Assembly (NCBI GenBank): GCA_022496805.1
Contig: CM040106.1
Location: 1,612,001-1,676,000, forward strand
Origin: Pohlia nutans
Taxonomy: Eukaryota > Streptophyta > Bryopsida > Bryales > Mniaceae
Direction: 5' to 3'
Length of the DNA: 64,000 nucleotides
Of this stretch, positions 44,215 to 58,000 are shown in pieces. The stretch's first letter is position 1. Every line of letters begins with the position of its first letter. Position numbers and translations under genes: made by a program. The notes beneath the pieces were generated by a model. The model had not been told where the DNA came from. It ran no database searches and saw only the letters and a program-made list of their open reading frames with translations.

Positions 44215-45731
44215 CTTGCAAAACTCGTCCACAAATGAAATAAACACTATTTTAGAGTTTAGAGAAATGAACAATGACACAAATTTCGGAATATCTAGCC
44301 CTTTCTGCCTTGTGACAAACAACATGTGAATGCCTCACACATCATTCCAAATTATTGTTTACATTCTCTACTTCTATGTCTAGGTAATCCAGTGAATATA
44401 AGATCAGAGATGTTTAATTAATACAACTTTGTAACTAGTACCACGTGTAGAGCACTCGGACTTCATAAATTACAAATTTTTGGATTTCTTAACCAGTAAA
44501 CGTTTCTGCATCAACAAACTGGACCGTAAAACTTATGTTAGAAGCCTTGTACCATAATTAGTTTATCACCTAACTTTGGTTGGATTTATTGTAAGTCAAA
44601 CTTTTTATCTAATCAAATTATGTTACTATTACAATAAATCTTATGTACTGGAGAGCTGTTGATAGTATTAGAGATGCCCTGACCGTAAGTATGCCCAATT
44701 TATTGGGTGGATTCTTTTCCTACCCTGGTCTTTTCATGTACAAGTCATGTAAATAAAAGCCATTGTACTATATCTACTTCTGAGGATGGAATCTACTTTA
44801 GATCAAAGGGTTGGTACGTGTATGGGTTAAACATCTACTATCTAAGTTTAACAATAGCTACATGCTGTACCTGTTGAAGTCTTGTGGTCAGGGGTGACCT
44901 GCAAAAAAAAAGTAGAAGTTGAAGAGTCAATGAAGTTAACACATTTTTGCACTGTCTCTATCCTATGACGCATTCACAAAATTCAAACAAGAATGCAATG
45001 TCAATCTGATGAGTTGAATTTGTTAGTGCCCAGTTTGAGAACTTATAGTACAGCTGTGGTCTTCCACAGTTGCCTTTATATGGTCGAAGTGTCAGGATTT
45101 TTATGCGCCGCGCCACTGCAAGATGAATACCGTCACAAATAAAAATAAAGCAGTTTTTCCATGCATGAGGTGTTGAATTTCGATATTATTTTCTCAGGTC
45201 TCACATACATTATGTAGATTTATATTTGTACTGTCCCTTTATGTAATTTATTAGCTATTGCCAAGGTTTTTACAATCTTTACCTAAACAATATCTTCGAA
45301 TTCAGATACGAGTCTTCTTACTCGATTGCAAGCCTCTGTAGTAGCTATCACTGAACATATGAAATCGGGTTACTATTGAAATTGGCAAAAGCTTACCATT
45401 AAATCAGCACATGTACATTAAATTAACCAATAAAGACAGTGGCTTGTAACAAGAAAGCATAATGGTATATACATACCTGAACTGTTGTGATCATATAGAG
45501 AATTCTTCTTGCTTCAGGCTTATCGTACAAACGCAATCAAGTTTCTGATCAAAACAACAATGAAACAGAATTCATCATACATTGTGTGACATCAAAAGTT
45601 TATAAATTCATGCACACCAAAAAGTTGTACACTCCCAGTCGTGCTCTTCTGAATGGAAAAAAAAAACTTCCAAGCTTCTCATTTCATTGTCTCATTACAA
45701 ACTTGTTCCGTACAGAATGAGGACTATGATT
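44215..45731. other. Non-coding stretch
   Basis: Upstream of the CACTA ATG and downstream of the minus-strand terminal exon. I see no further exon that I can support. Confidence 0.4.
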
Positions 45732-46193
45732 CTACAAAGACTGTATAAGGTCTTCATCATGCACGTCCTCCAATAGAAGACAAGACTGTTCACGTAGTTT
45801 CAATGCCTTCTGTAGGATTACATCGGACTGCTATAGGATTACATCCGACTGTAGAAGAAGTTCTGTAAGTGCCTTCCTGGTCTCCAACTTTCTACACCCT
45901 TTTTTTTTGGGCCCATTTTGCGCTGCTAGTTTTGGCTTGTCAGATGTTTCGGTACTTGTCTGAGGGATGCTCTCCAATATTCTGTTGCCTTGACACAGAA
46001 GGCAAGCACAACGCTTATTTGACATATCATTAACTGAGACTGCATGCACACTATCTGTACGACCGCTACCTTTGAGAATACAGTCCCGCATGTAGCTCAC
46101 GTCAACTCGGGTTGTCAGAATGGTCGAATATGCAAAGTCTCTTCCAATATCGTTGCCCCTCACGTGTATGCTGAGTTCATATATGTTAACTAT
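45732..46193 (-). CDS. Terminal exon of an unknown minus-strand gene
   Basis: A good acceptor (CTGTTTTTGCAG) precedes a frame of 121 codons with IHVRGNDIGRDFAYSTIL, a cysteine pair in NKRCACLLCQGN and a basic KKKGCRKLETRK. An 18-bp direct duplication then repeats QSDVIL: the first copy is followed by TAG (45831-45833) and the second reads on for 33 codons to TAG at 45732. The duplication may have created the early stop, or the exon may simply end there. Upstream exons are not certain; a 47-bp candidate at 46614-46660 has matching splice signals. Family not recognised. It lies divergent to the TNPA-like gene that starts at 49033. Confidence 0.4.
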
Positions 46194-47374
46194 CTGCAAA
46201 AACAGTGCTCAGTACACAAACAATACAGTACATCCAAGCATTACAAGGTGTAGTGTAACAATAAACCCTCACAATATCTTCTGTCCACAACATTTTTCGT
46301 AAATCCTAAACCCTTATACATATGTATATGATGATATTTTGTACAAAATCCCTTGAATTCCTACATTATAATAGTTGTTTTTGGTCTATTATAGGGAATG
46401 AATGAGACAAGATTAGAACCCGCCTTCTGACACAATTATAATATACCCGATCTTTACGATAACTGGCCCTGCCCTGTACATGAATTTGTTTTTTTATATT
46501 AAATCTCCCGGAGGAACTGCAGTATTGTTTATACTGATGAATAACTCATGTGGACACCTGCAGCGGTTTGTATGCTACTGTTTTCTCGGAACAAAGTAAG
46601 GATAAGTTTATACCTGCGACGCGTGCTTCGACAAAACTGGTAATGTCTGCGATCTTGTTCCTGCAGTATACACCAAGCATATGAAGGTCCTAACATGTAC
46701 ACATAAATTAATACAATCCAGTGTCACACAATGGGTTCCTACTATAAATACCAATGGGACAAATGTGAAGAGAGAGACACAGAACCACAGTAAGACCTCA
46801 AAAAAGCTCCATGTACACGTATTACAAAAAAGTAATGTCAGTCTTTGAATGCTGCGATGGGCATGTCACTGACCGATCCACTACACAATATCCACTAATA
46901 CACACACATACTCACATACTGTACTGTAGTGGGGATGCATTCCTAGGGTATTTTAGTTTTCCAATCAGGAAGCACACTCTTACTGCTTGAAACATTGTCG
47001 TTGGATACCTATCGCAGAGAGGCGTTCACGTTGTATCAGTTTTTGGTCTTGTTGAAGGATGTTATGTTTACCGTATACACTCGGAAGTTTTGGTTGCAAG
47101 TGACAACAATGTTTACTGAAGTAAAAAATTAAACATTCCTAGACTTGTTTAACGACATATATATATATTTCATGAAAGAGTCAGTACAGGTTTTTATCTC
47201 ACAACCTTATCCAAACTGTACACATTTAACTATCCACACTTGACAAATAACATTGCAACACAACCAACAGTGAATCTGGTTGAATTATTTTAGTTCATAA
47301 ATTTGAGAGAATAACCAATACCAGGGAGAGGACGTAAAACATTCTTTTCCGCAGGACGCCCTACTCCAGTAAAA
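46194..47374. other. Intron-like non-coding stretch
   Basis: No long frame. The minus strand shows a possible mini-exon at 46614-46660 (CTGCAG acceptor, GTATAA donor). Nothing else recognised. Confidence 0.35.
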
Positions 47375-48267
47375 AATGTAAATACCATATTGGAATGTCA
47401 CATTGACAAGCGGGAAATCAGCAGTGACGGACTACACCATTTTTATCCAAACAAAAAATTACAGTCAACTATTCTATGATTAAAGACTTCAAAGTGACGT
47501 TACTTGGACGACAAAGAAGATAAAACACTATTTCAATTAGAACTACTAGATGACGAACTAGAGAACTGCCGAAGTAGGCACTTGATCGACATTTACATTC
47601 TACCTTAAGGGAAAATGCAATCATATTTAAGAATGCAATCTCAGAGAAGTCTAATCTATCCTAACATATTAATGACTGATGCAACATTTTGCCAAGACAG
47701 AAATCATTATACTGTCAACTACACCATGCATTAATGTCATGGATCGAACATCTCACTTTAGAGCAGCAGAGTTGTATAAGTTTTGGACACACTGAGTAGA
47801 AACTTAAATAATAGAAAAAAATAAAAACCAGTACAAATTAAAATCTAGCTCACAGGAATGTAACAATGACGAGCGGGAAAACAGCACTGAGTGACAGATT
47901 ACACCTTGTTTATTCAAATACAAGAGTACTGTCAACTACTCTATGATTACAGTCTTTAGACTTCCATTACTTCGAAGACAGAGCAGGGAAAACGCTATTT
48001 AAATTAGAACTGATCGATGACAAACTAGAGAGTTGCCTAAGTAGGCACTTGATCGACAAAGACATATCACAGTAAGGGCGAATGCAATCATATTTAAGCA
48101 TGCAATCTCAGAGAAGTCTAATCTATCCTACCATAGTAATCATTGATACGACATTTTGCCAAAACCGAAATCATTAAGACGTCAATTATACACTGCTTTC
48201 ACGTCATGGACCAAACATATCACTTCAGAGTAGCAGTGTTGTATAAGTTTTGGACACACACCTTGCT
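47375..48267. repeat. 467-bp diverged tandem duplication
   Basis: Two units (about 47375-47800 and 47842-48267) are related at a constant offset of 467 bp. Shared phrases include AGTAGGCACTTGATCGACA, TGCAATCATATTTAAG, AGAGAAGTCTAATCTATCCT and TTGTATAAGTTTTGGACACA. Many substitutions show that it is an old duplication. It may include duplicated intronic sequence of the minus-strand gene. Confidence 0.85.
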
Positions 48268-49032
48268 GCGACAAAGTTAGGAATGTCTTGGACACGCAGT
48301 GATTACATTGCAGCCGTGCGCATTACGGTCGATTGAAGCTTTGTGTTTTGGCGAAAGCAGCGATACCGAAGCTCTCTGGAATTTCACAAGACTGCCACCT
48401 TTGGATACAGGCGAGAACAGGTGATTGCCTCTGAACCTGCCCTTCCAATCGTGAGCGAGAAACAACTGCTGGAGAACTGCAATGCCAATGCCAACTGATT
48501 ACGAGGTGTTTCGCGTGAAGATCATTCAGCATAACCAGAAGTTGCAAAACGAAACACTGCAGTAGGAGAACTCGGTGTGAGTTAACCTTTCTTACATAAT
48601 GATAGAAGTTGGCCACCCAGGGCATCGTGGGGTGCGAGCATTGAACCGCCTCGCACAATGGTAGGTAGCTCTCTTGCGTGCAGAGAAACCCTGCGCTGAA
48701 GTAGTGTCGTTTTTCGCCGCCTGCTCCAACGGAGCCGCAATTGAATTCATGGCAGAGTATTGCCACCCCTGAATTAGGAAAACTTTACTAAAACCGCCTT
48801 GTTGTGGTCCACGTCCAACTAAAATCGCTAACGACATCTCATAGACGAGCGGCGTGCACACACAAGACAGTCGCTGCGCCAATAGTACATACAATAGTGG
48901 TTATGTCCATCGGGATGCGTGCCTTGGGGAAACCCTTACTTCAGCAAATGGATGAAAAACGTTAACATTTTCCTCCTTTCTGTGAAGCCTTTTCCGCTTA
49001 TTCATGCTGCTTCCAGTTCCTTCCTAATTCTG
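48268..49032. other. GC-richer region between divergent genes
   Basis: Composition rises relative to both sides, and overlapping ORFs occur on the minus strand (48323-48894), none with recognisable domains. By position it could be a bidirectional promoter and 5' exon region for the minus-strand gene and the plus-strand TNPA-like gene. No core promoter element is assigned. Confidence 0.35.
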
Positions 49033-52000
49033 ATGGAGCGCGTCTATTTTGGCCATTGTATGTGGGAAGTGCTACGGTAATGCAGCATGGTTGCGTTTTG
49101 ACTTTGCAGGTGTTGCTAGAGTTTTACAGTCAGCAAACGCGGCAATTTTTATTGCTATTTTCAGCCTAATGTATAGTTGTGTGGAACTTCTGCACTGCTG
49201 CTGGGTCCACATGTATGAGGAACCCCCTCCACGTAGCTTGTATGTGTTGTGCATGATGTTTTCCTTGTATTACGGCACAGTAATAGTTCACCATTTCATC
49301 CACATCTCATTTTTTACTCTTCCTCCTATGCAGGTACGATCAACTGAACGAACGTGCACCGTGTGATGCTGCGCTGTATGAGAAGACAGGAAGAGTAAGG
49401 TCTCCCTCACCCGTAGAGTTCATAGAGTCAGAAGACGAAATTGAGGCCGTTCCTAAGGACGAAAGAGGCACCACTAAGCTGAGTCCAGAAATTGAAAACT
49501 GGAACCCGCTTGTGGTAGGCAACATTGGTGTGGAAGTAGTCGAAGGACGGGGAGCACCAAAAACAGCCGCCTCTGAGGAGCTTACTTCGGGCACCACCGC
49601 GGAGGGTGACAGTGATTCTGACTTTGCACCCAACGAATCGGAGGGCGGTACAGCTCCTAGAACCGAGTCGAACTCGTCCGAGAAGGAAGCCACGATACAA
49701 GAGGAATCTGCTCCAGCAAACAAAGACATCGTAAGCTGTTCGTCTGCGGTAGAAACACGAAAAACGCAGTACGCACTCTCTATTAAAGTCGGAAACGCAA
49801 GAGGTAAGCCACTTTGAGAACGCAAACGTAAGTGCTTTCTGTGTAGTTTATAAACTTCGTTCTCTGGCAGTTGTCCACTATAGTAGGGTTTCTAAAATGT
49901 AGGAATGTAATTATACGCTTGTGACATGCATTTTGTAATTAATGCAGAGTATGGGGATTGAACTAACCCCTAGTTTTCTTTATTGCTGCTGATTCGAACA
50001 GAGAAGAAATGCCGATGTAGAATACGGTACAACTCCAAAAACGGGAAGCGTGAAGACCAAGTTTGCAGTTGTCGTAGCACGTGGTACTGGATACTCCCCT
50101 AGAGTGCACTTTTTCGTATTAAGAATGCTCGTAGAGGTGATTTCCGGGTTATCGTTCCGCGGAGACTCTGTGAAGTGGGAAGTTTCCGGAAACTAACCCG
50201 GATTGGTGACTGCTCTCTTCCGGTCACCAACTAACTCCCTTTTTCCGTACTAAAACCGGATCTTCCCTACTGACTGACCCGGCTATGGCTAGATCCGGTT
50301 TTTGTCCTGGTTGGAAACTTAACCAACCCTACTCTACCCGGTCTAACCCAACTACTAAATCCGGTTTCCCCTTAACCTTTGTTTTCCCTCAGAGGGTTCT
50401 CCATTTGCATTTTTAAGGATGCTGGATTAAAAGTCACACCCTCCCCTACTGATTTCCGTGACAGGGGATTCACCACCTCCCGGTTCTCCAAACTCAACTC
50501 CCTAGTTCGGGTACTCCTGGATTGCTCTTCAACTATGGACTTATCCCAAACCCACAGCCGGTCACACAAGCGCAACCCGGTTTCCCCCTTCTCTCCAAAA
50601 TACTACAACGACTTGCTAACCAGAATGGACAGTATCCGGGGTATCCGGAAGAGATTGAATTCCTCACGACCCGTTTTACTCTAGCTTTCCCGTATTCTAC
50701 AATTGCAAGATCTACCCGGATGCTAGCACCTCTACCGAACTACCCGTCTAGGAGTTCTGAGAGAACTAAAGTACCCCTTCCTGCTCACTCATCCACTAAC
50801 TCGAGTTATCTCTTGCAACCGGACATAGAAAACTCCACATTCAAACGATCCTAACTCCTCCAAATCTTCTACCCGGTCTCTTAACTGACTCTACCCATGA
50901 ACCCGGCTAATCCATCCGGTCACCAAGGGACTAGTTGCGCCACTGTTCCGGGCAATAACATAAGCAAACACACATATGCACACACACACACACAAAGTTG
51001 GTGAAAGGAATATGCGCTTCTACTCATTTACACGGAACAATGGTACACAAAAGACCCAAGGAATGAAGAATATTCCTTGATAAAAAGCCAACCCCGAACG
51101 CCCGGATCCGGGAGATCCTCAGATCCTACATTCCCGGGATCCGGAAATCCGGGGAGCTTTCTCCACGGCTCAATTCCTATCCTAAGCCGCCACTAACACC
51201 AAAACCCTAGAAGTCATTTACACCAAAAAGTCTTCTAATCTACCTACTCAAAAAGTCCTATTTCTAAGTGGCCGGATCCACTTAGTCCGGGCCACTGATT
51301 CCGGACTCCCGGTGGTCCCGGGCAGCTACTGGTCCTCCATTGGCTGCCCCTTCTCATCTTTCGGGCTCCCCACCACAATCGGGTCCGCCGGCCGATCTCC
51401 TCGTACTCCGTGTGTCGCCGGCTGCTCCACCTGTGGTCCCACTTGCTGTCCCCCGGTTGGCTCGCCCACTTGCGCGCCTCCCAGCTGGCCGTCCGGGTGA
51501 CCTCCTGGCCCACCTTCTTGCCTTTCCGCCTTGTCCGGTTGGACACCCATTGCCTCTATGCCTTCACTCAGATCCCGGACCTCCTCTGGGCTCACTCCTC
51601 CGGGTCTGGCCATGTGGATTGGTTCCACATCCATCACGGGCCGGGAGGTGTGCTCCTGCGTTGAGCTCTCCATCCTCATCAACCAGTCGATCTCACCCGC
51701 CTGAGGAGCATCCGCAGACATATTAAACACACCCTGCAGCCCATCCCCGGAACCTACCCTCTCACCCCGGTTGGTGGCCTCTTCCTCATCCGGTTCCGGG
51801 TCGGAGGAACTCTCCCTTGTCATATGCTTCGCTAGTACTCGGAACCCTACCAGGTAGGCCTCCACCTTGTCCGAGTACTCCCGGACCACGTTCTTCATCC
51901 GGGCTGCTCCCTCCAATCCCAACTGACCCACCTTCTCGTCATACAACCGGGCCTTCTACTGTGCCTCCCCGTCCGGTTGATACAGCTGTGACAACTTGGT

Positions 52001-55000
52001 GACGCACTGCCGGCTTGTCTCTCCTATGCCCCGGATGGTCTCCTCCTGTTCTCAGTTCTGCAACTCATTCCTCCAGAGGTGCGCCTCCATCTTCTCGATG
52101 TAGGTTGCCTTTCGTTGCAGCTCCTCCTCCTGACCCTGCAAGACGGCGGCCGACTCACTCTCCTTCTCCCAGCTCCTGAGGAGCTTCCTCTGGAGCTTCC
52201 GGATTCGCGCCGGGTACTTCAGTGCGTCGTCTGTCCAGAGGAAGGTACTTGCCTCCCATAGCGCGGGGAAAACCGGAGTGTACTACTCCGTGACCATGTC
52301 CACAGCCACCCGGTTCGTCAGGAGGATGTTTTCCACCCTGAGCGGGGCCTCCCGTTCCTCTTGTATACCTCCGGACGGTCCTGCCTCCCGGACCAGTTCT
52401 TCCCTCGCTGGCGGTCCCTGCTCTTAGTCTCCCTCGTCTCCGGTTTCCTCCCCGTCGTCCCCTGCCTCCTTGGGACGCTTGTTCAGGGGAGTCGTCTTTC
52501 TCCGGGCCGGCCCCTTCTTCTTCCACGGCGTGGTCTTCTGACCTTCCGGCTCCTCATCCTCCTCGGCCGTGAGAACCAGCTTCCTCTTCTTGTCCGGATG
52601 GCCCTGAGGTTGTACTTGAAACGGACCTCCTTCCGCCGGTTGGTTCTCCTCTGCCGGTCATTCCTGTGGACCCACCGGGGCAGGATCTTCCTCCATCGGT
52701 CCGGAACCTGCTTTCGGCTACTCCTGGGGCTGTGCTTGAGGATGACCCGTGTCCTCCGCTGGTCCGGACTCCACCACTGGCTCCACCTGAGGCCGCGTTT
52801 GGGAAGAACTTCCCCCATCCGGTTTAGCACCTGCTGCCGGATCCCTCGTCTTCTTCTGGATCAGCTTTGGCTGTGGTGATTCCTTCTCCTCTTGATCTTC
52901 CTCCGGGTCCTCCCTTCGCTTGGTCCTCAACTCCTGATGAGGTCCTGCCCCACCCGGTCAGCCTGCTTCCGGGCCCTTCCTTCTCTCCTGCCGCTCCTAT
53001 TGACACAGCCTGGCACCACCCGGTTGGCCTCCCTCCGGGCGGTCTTCCCTCCTCTTTGTCCTCAACTCCGGGATCGTGCCGGCTCCACCTCGTCTCACCG
53101 GGTCTTCCCTCTCCTTCCTTCGCTCCTCCCGGATGTTGCTCCTGTCCAGTTGAAGTGCCGGTGGAGTCATTCTCCTCTCCTCCAGTCGCAGCGAGGATCT
53201 GGGCCGACTAGTACCCGCTCCTCCTCCCGGAAGAGCTGCCTTCTTCTTGGCCGGGCTCTTCCATCCCGGAATGGGATAAATCTCCAACCTCTTCCTCTCC
53301 TCCTCCGTGATGCACCCCTCCTTCTCATACAAGTGGTAGAGAAACGGGGCTAGCGGACACCCCTTCTTGTTGTCGAGGTTCCGGGCCCACTTCTGGGTGT
53401 TCCTGTGCACCAGGATCGCCCAGTTGATCTTCTTCTTCCGGAGGAGAGCGTAGAAGATGCCCGGGTCAGCGTAACTGTGAGGGTGGTGGGCTTCTCCGAG
53501 TTGAGAATTGGTACCACGTACTGGAGCAGCCGTTGCTCCCGGGGCTCCCTGCAATTTACCACCTTGAACCCGTCCTTCTCCGAGAGGTAGATGAAGCGCG
53601 CCTTCACCCAATCCGTGTCGCCCTTGCTACCCGGTTCCAGATCCTCATTCGTGTCCGGGAAGTCGTACACGGCCCGCCACATCTCCCGGGTCATGCTCCC
53701 GTACTTTGCCCGGATGGTCGTCCGGAAGGCTTCCACCATAGCCCCGCCCTCAATTTCTTCTAACATCCGGGCGTCCTGCACATCCCACACTTTCCCAAAC
53801 AGCCCCAAACACCCCATCTTCTCGAGATCCTTGAGCAGCTCGTCAAAATCTCCCTCGTGCTGCGGGATGTCCGGAACAATCCGCTTCTCCAGAATCTTGG
53901 ATCCAGTCTCCCTGCGCGCCATGGTTGCGGACTCCGGACGCGCTCTTTCACTTCTCCGGGAATGGCGCAGCTTCTTCTCCGAGTGCGCCCTCTCTCTCTC
54001 CTGCAAACCACGCGCTTCTCTCTCCGAACGCTTTCCCTTCCGCTTCCATGGTGTGCGCCTGACCTCCCGGAGCCCTCGCGCCTCTCTTCCTGGTTGCGCA
54101 CTCACTCCCTTCCGCAAACTCCGCCTGAAACTGCGGCGCTCACTGTCCAGGTGCTCGCTTCTCCCCAATTCTAACCTCGCGCTACTGTTTCTCCCCAGGC
54201 GCTCAATTTCCCTCACTTCCGGGCGCTCAAAATCCTCAAATGGTAATTGCTCACTGCTTTCTCCCTCCGGACGCGCAATGGAAACCCTAGTATCCTCCGG
54301 AAATGCGAAAATGGGTGCGCGCGGAGGGCTGGAGGAACCGGGGATAAATGAATAGTGAGCCGCCCAATTTAAGGCGGACCAATTCAAATCCCGGATCGTG
54401 GCTGGGACCGACAGAGGCCCGTCCCCCGACATCCGGTTTCCCAACCGGTTTACCATCCGGTCCGCCGCCATTCCAAGTTCTGTAGCGAACACTTAAGGCG
54501 CGCGCGAGAGCACCACTCTCTCTCTAAATAAATAAAGAGGCCATCATGAACGCTACTTCTCCCATTTATGGCGGCCGGGGCTACCTCATACTGCCCTACA
54601 AACCCTAACTGCCCATTTTTGAATAAACAAGGTTCGACAACAGTAAGTATTGTGTTATACTTATGCTATACCCTAAGCTGCAGTCTGGACCTGAATTTTG
54701 CTTCTAATTTTATCATTGACAAAAATTAAACAAGATAATACATGACCTACTGAAGACCCAGTGATCAGAACCTGACATGCTGATCCCAAACCTACCTAGG
54801 ACCGACTGATATGAACCTAACATGCCATTGCGCTGTTCGTGGACTGTAGACTGAAGGAGTGCCCAGACTTTTTCAATACCTTCAAAACACAAGAATCGGA
54901 ATTGACAAACCACAGGTAACACTACACACAACGTTTATGCATGTCGCTCTTATCTGTAACAGCCAATTGCTTCATGTAGGAAAAATGACAGAGTTTGAAA

Positions 55001-58000
55001 TACAACAGTGGTTTTCCTGTACATGATGTGAAAGGGTTTCATGTATGATTAAATTTTGTTCCCTTTTGAATGGTAAAAGGGTCCATCGTCTACAATGGTG
55101 AGACCGACCACAGCTATGGTTGAATAAAAAAAACCAGTAGCAGCAACCAGAAGGGAGACGAGTGCCGCACAAGCGGTTCTTGGGAACGACATAAAGGACG
55201 AACCAGCTGCGTCGAATTTACCGAGTGGAAAAGGCAGAGGCCGCAAGCCAGGTAAAGGAAAAGCTGTGCAGACTGCAAAGGGCATGAAGAAGACGAAAAC
55301 AATGCCTGCAGCGACCGTCGATGTAGTACTCGGACAAGCAGAGAACCTGGTCCAGAGTGTCCAAGAAATGAATCGGAAAATGGAGGAAGACGCAAGAGCG
55401 TGTGGAATAATTACAAGGAAAGTTACAAATCCTGCTGTGCGCAAGAAGTGCCAAACAACTATAGAGAATCCTCCTGGTTCGGAAGATCAAAAAATGAGCC
55501 CACCAGTAGCATCTCCACGTCGTCCCACATCGTCTACACTGACTGCACGAGTACAACTATCAAGAGGTAAGGAATTACAACCCCAACCTTTCTCAGACTG
55601 CAGGTATTTCACAGAAATCGGAAGTACAGGTTCTTTTTGTTCCAAAAGCACAGGTATAAGTAAGTATGCTCTGACGTGGATATCAGAGGCTGATAAAATG
55701 TTGGAGTGATGACTGTTAAAGTTAGTTTCCATAGTAGAGAACTATCAATACAAGTATAGGCATGTGCAATAATGGGTACGCATGGTGATTTTTATGCAAA
55801 TGTGATATTCAAAGTGTAAAAGGAAGTTCTAACAAGTTTTTTTAGGATTTCATAGTGTAATACTATGCACAGGAGTGCTGATTGTGATGTACATCATGTA
55901 CACTAAGTTTGCAGCGTTTAATGAGAAGCACAATCATTACAAAGAGAAGGTAGAATTATAATTGTAGACTCCGAGGAAGTGACATATTTTCCTGTCACAT
56001 CAAGGAAACCGGAGAGGGCAATAGGATGCCAATGTTCTGAAGAAGTACATCACATACATAACGTACTGTTTGGTGATTATCCGCAGTCTTCATTCTGTAA
56101 ACAATGTTATCGTCTACATATGTACTATGGATATGCAATAAATAAACATATTCGAGAAAACATGTCTCATTTTTTGTTAATTTTTCAGATATCATCCAAG
56201 AAGACAAAGTTGAACAAGTGCCAGGCATTGATGCTTCAACATTTGGCAACGTACAAAATCCTGGGATAGAACCCGTACATTGTGATATATCAGAACCAAA
56301 GAGAACACCAGTACGTAGTCACGGCAAATCTCGACATAGTAAGTTCGACACCAATGTACAAACAAACGGACGTGGTGAAACTTCACGTGCAGCACATCGT
56401 GGTCTTGAACGATCGAGGCATGGGTGGAGTCCTTCGTCGATTGAAAACTACCACCACAGTGTAAGCGATGGCGACTTCTGTAGCATATTATTGTACATGG
56501 TAGTGACGTTATGGTTGGGTTGACACGAATGACTTTGTTGAAGCAGGTTGTATCCCACACTGACGTGTCGGCTGGAATTCTATGCAGCGTTCAATAAGAA
56601 GAGCAATTCAACGTAGCAAATCTCTTGTCGAAGGACGTAGAGCACAACGCGATAGATATTATCGTTCTAGATCTCGAAGCCCACGCCATCATTGGCATAT
56701 AACAACGGGGAGGTATGACTCCCGCAGCCCCTGGCAAAGTCGCTCAACAAGCCCACGCCATCACAGAGATCGACGCATGGAAACGGCGCCGCGAACGTAT
56801 AGAGATGATTACAGGAAGATGGATAGCGGTATGCATTTTATGGTTTTTCCCCAGCCAATGTCGTCTTCCTTCAATCACTGTTTTATGCGAGGGTGACTAA
56901 CACATTTTACTTCAGTACGAGTAGTAATATATATATATATATTTTTATTTTTATTTTTTATTTTTTTTATTTTTTTTGCAGTCGTGTGAATTGAAATTCC
57001 CATGGAATTTAACAGACCCCCAAACATCAGATGAAAAAATACCAGGTCAGTGTACATTGTGTCGTTAGAATGATAGATGCAGTTAGGTAATTTTAACGAG
57101 AAATTGCAATAATGCTACCATGGAGTAATAGAACACCGTGTCTGTTACATATTGCATTGCCACTAACTGTGTAACCACCCTGGTATTTGTCATTCAGGAA
57201 GTGGAAAACACAGAGGCAGTCCTTCGAGGACTACAGTACATCGCAGAGGGAAAGGGCTATCAAATGACAGCAGTCCACCGTACCGTAGGGAAGTGTCTTC
57301 GCATCGCCCTCGAGAGCCGCACAACAGAAGCCCCACGTTCTCCAGATCAGTATCGCCTCCTATCTCCATGACGCCAACTACACATGCAGCTGAAGCGATA
57401 GATCGGAAAAGAAAAGAGAAAATGTCGTCTGAAAGGTATTTTCTCCGAGATCATGCGGAGGATAGGAGGACGAGGCAACACAAACAAGTAGCACGCGAGG
57501 AGGAAATTTCACAACGACAACGAGATGGTCAGAAGCCATTCTATTTGACACTTGATGCAGACGGCAAACCGTATGGCCTTGGGAAACCAGCTTGGGTGTA
57601 TGAAATTAGAAAGTTGGCCGTGGGACTTGATCCATCATGCACTCATATAAAAAGGCAAATGTATGAGGCTGTGACTACACTGAAATCCAAATTGGATGAG
57701 AGCTTCGAGTACTCGGGAACATTGAATGAGGACCACCTAAAAACTATGATGGGTAGGGCGGTCACAAGAATCCGTGGAGAGTTATTTAAATTGATAGATC
57801 AAGGTAAACCGCAACCACTACACATTGATCAGGAAGTATGGGATCGCTTAGAGAAGTTGGCAGCGAGCAAGCAGCGCAAAGACAAATCACAACAAGGGAA
57901 ATTTGCAAATTCATGCCGACAAACAGTTGGAAGAACAGGAAGTCGGGGTGTGAACGGCGTTCGGGAAAAGCTACAGGAGAAACTGAACAGGTCCCCAGAT

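Larger units (their letters stand above)
50100..54550 (-). mobile_element. Rearranged LTR-retroelement fragment inside an intron
   Basis: This block is GC-richer and full of CCGG(T/A) words, unlike its surroundings. On the minus strand it contains an aORF-type gene (54492-51326). Below it lies a possible LTR with an internal boundary at about 50944/50945: GTTGCGCCA, then C, then TGTTCCGG, the layout of a primer-binding site next to an LTR, as in the 10.8-kb gypsy element. No gag or pol was recognised. The order aORF, LTR, leader is what a truncated tandem pair or a one-LTR circle would give. Outer boundaries are approximate and no target duplication was found. Confidence 0.55.

Noticed and set aside
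50002..50105. Extra Cys-rich exon of the TNPA-like gene after a GATTCGAACAG acceptor
   Set aside because: The frame is open for 33 codons but ends in TAG with no donor, while exon 49803 joins 55138 in phase without it.
50522..50854. 110-codon plus-strand ORF in the retroelement leader as a gag
   Set aside because: Pro/Gln-rich but with no zinc knuckle or capsid pattern, and on the strand opposite to the aORF.
53591..54355. 254-codon plus-strand ORF, Ser/Arg/Pro-rich
   Set aside because: Antisense of the retroelement aORF; composition mirrors the Glu/Arg-rich minus-strand protein and no independent motif is present.
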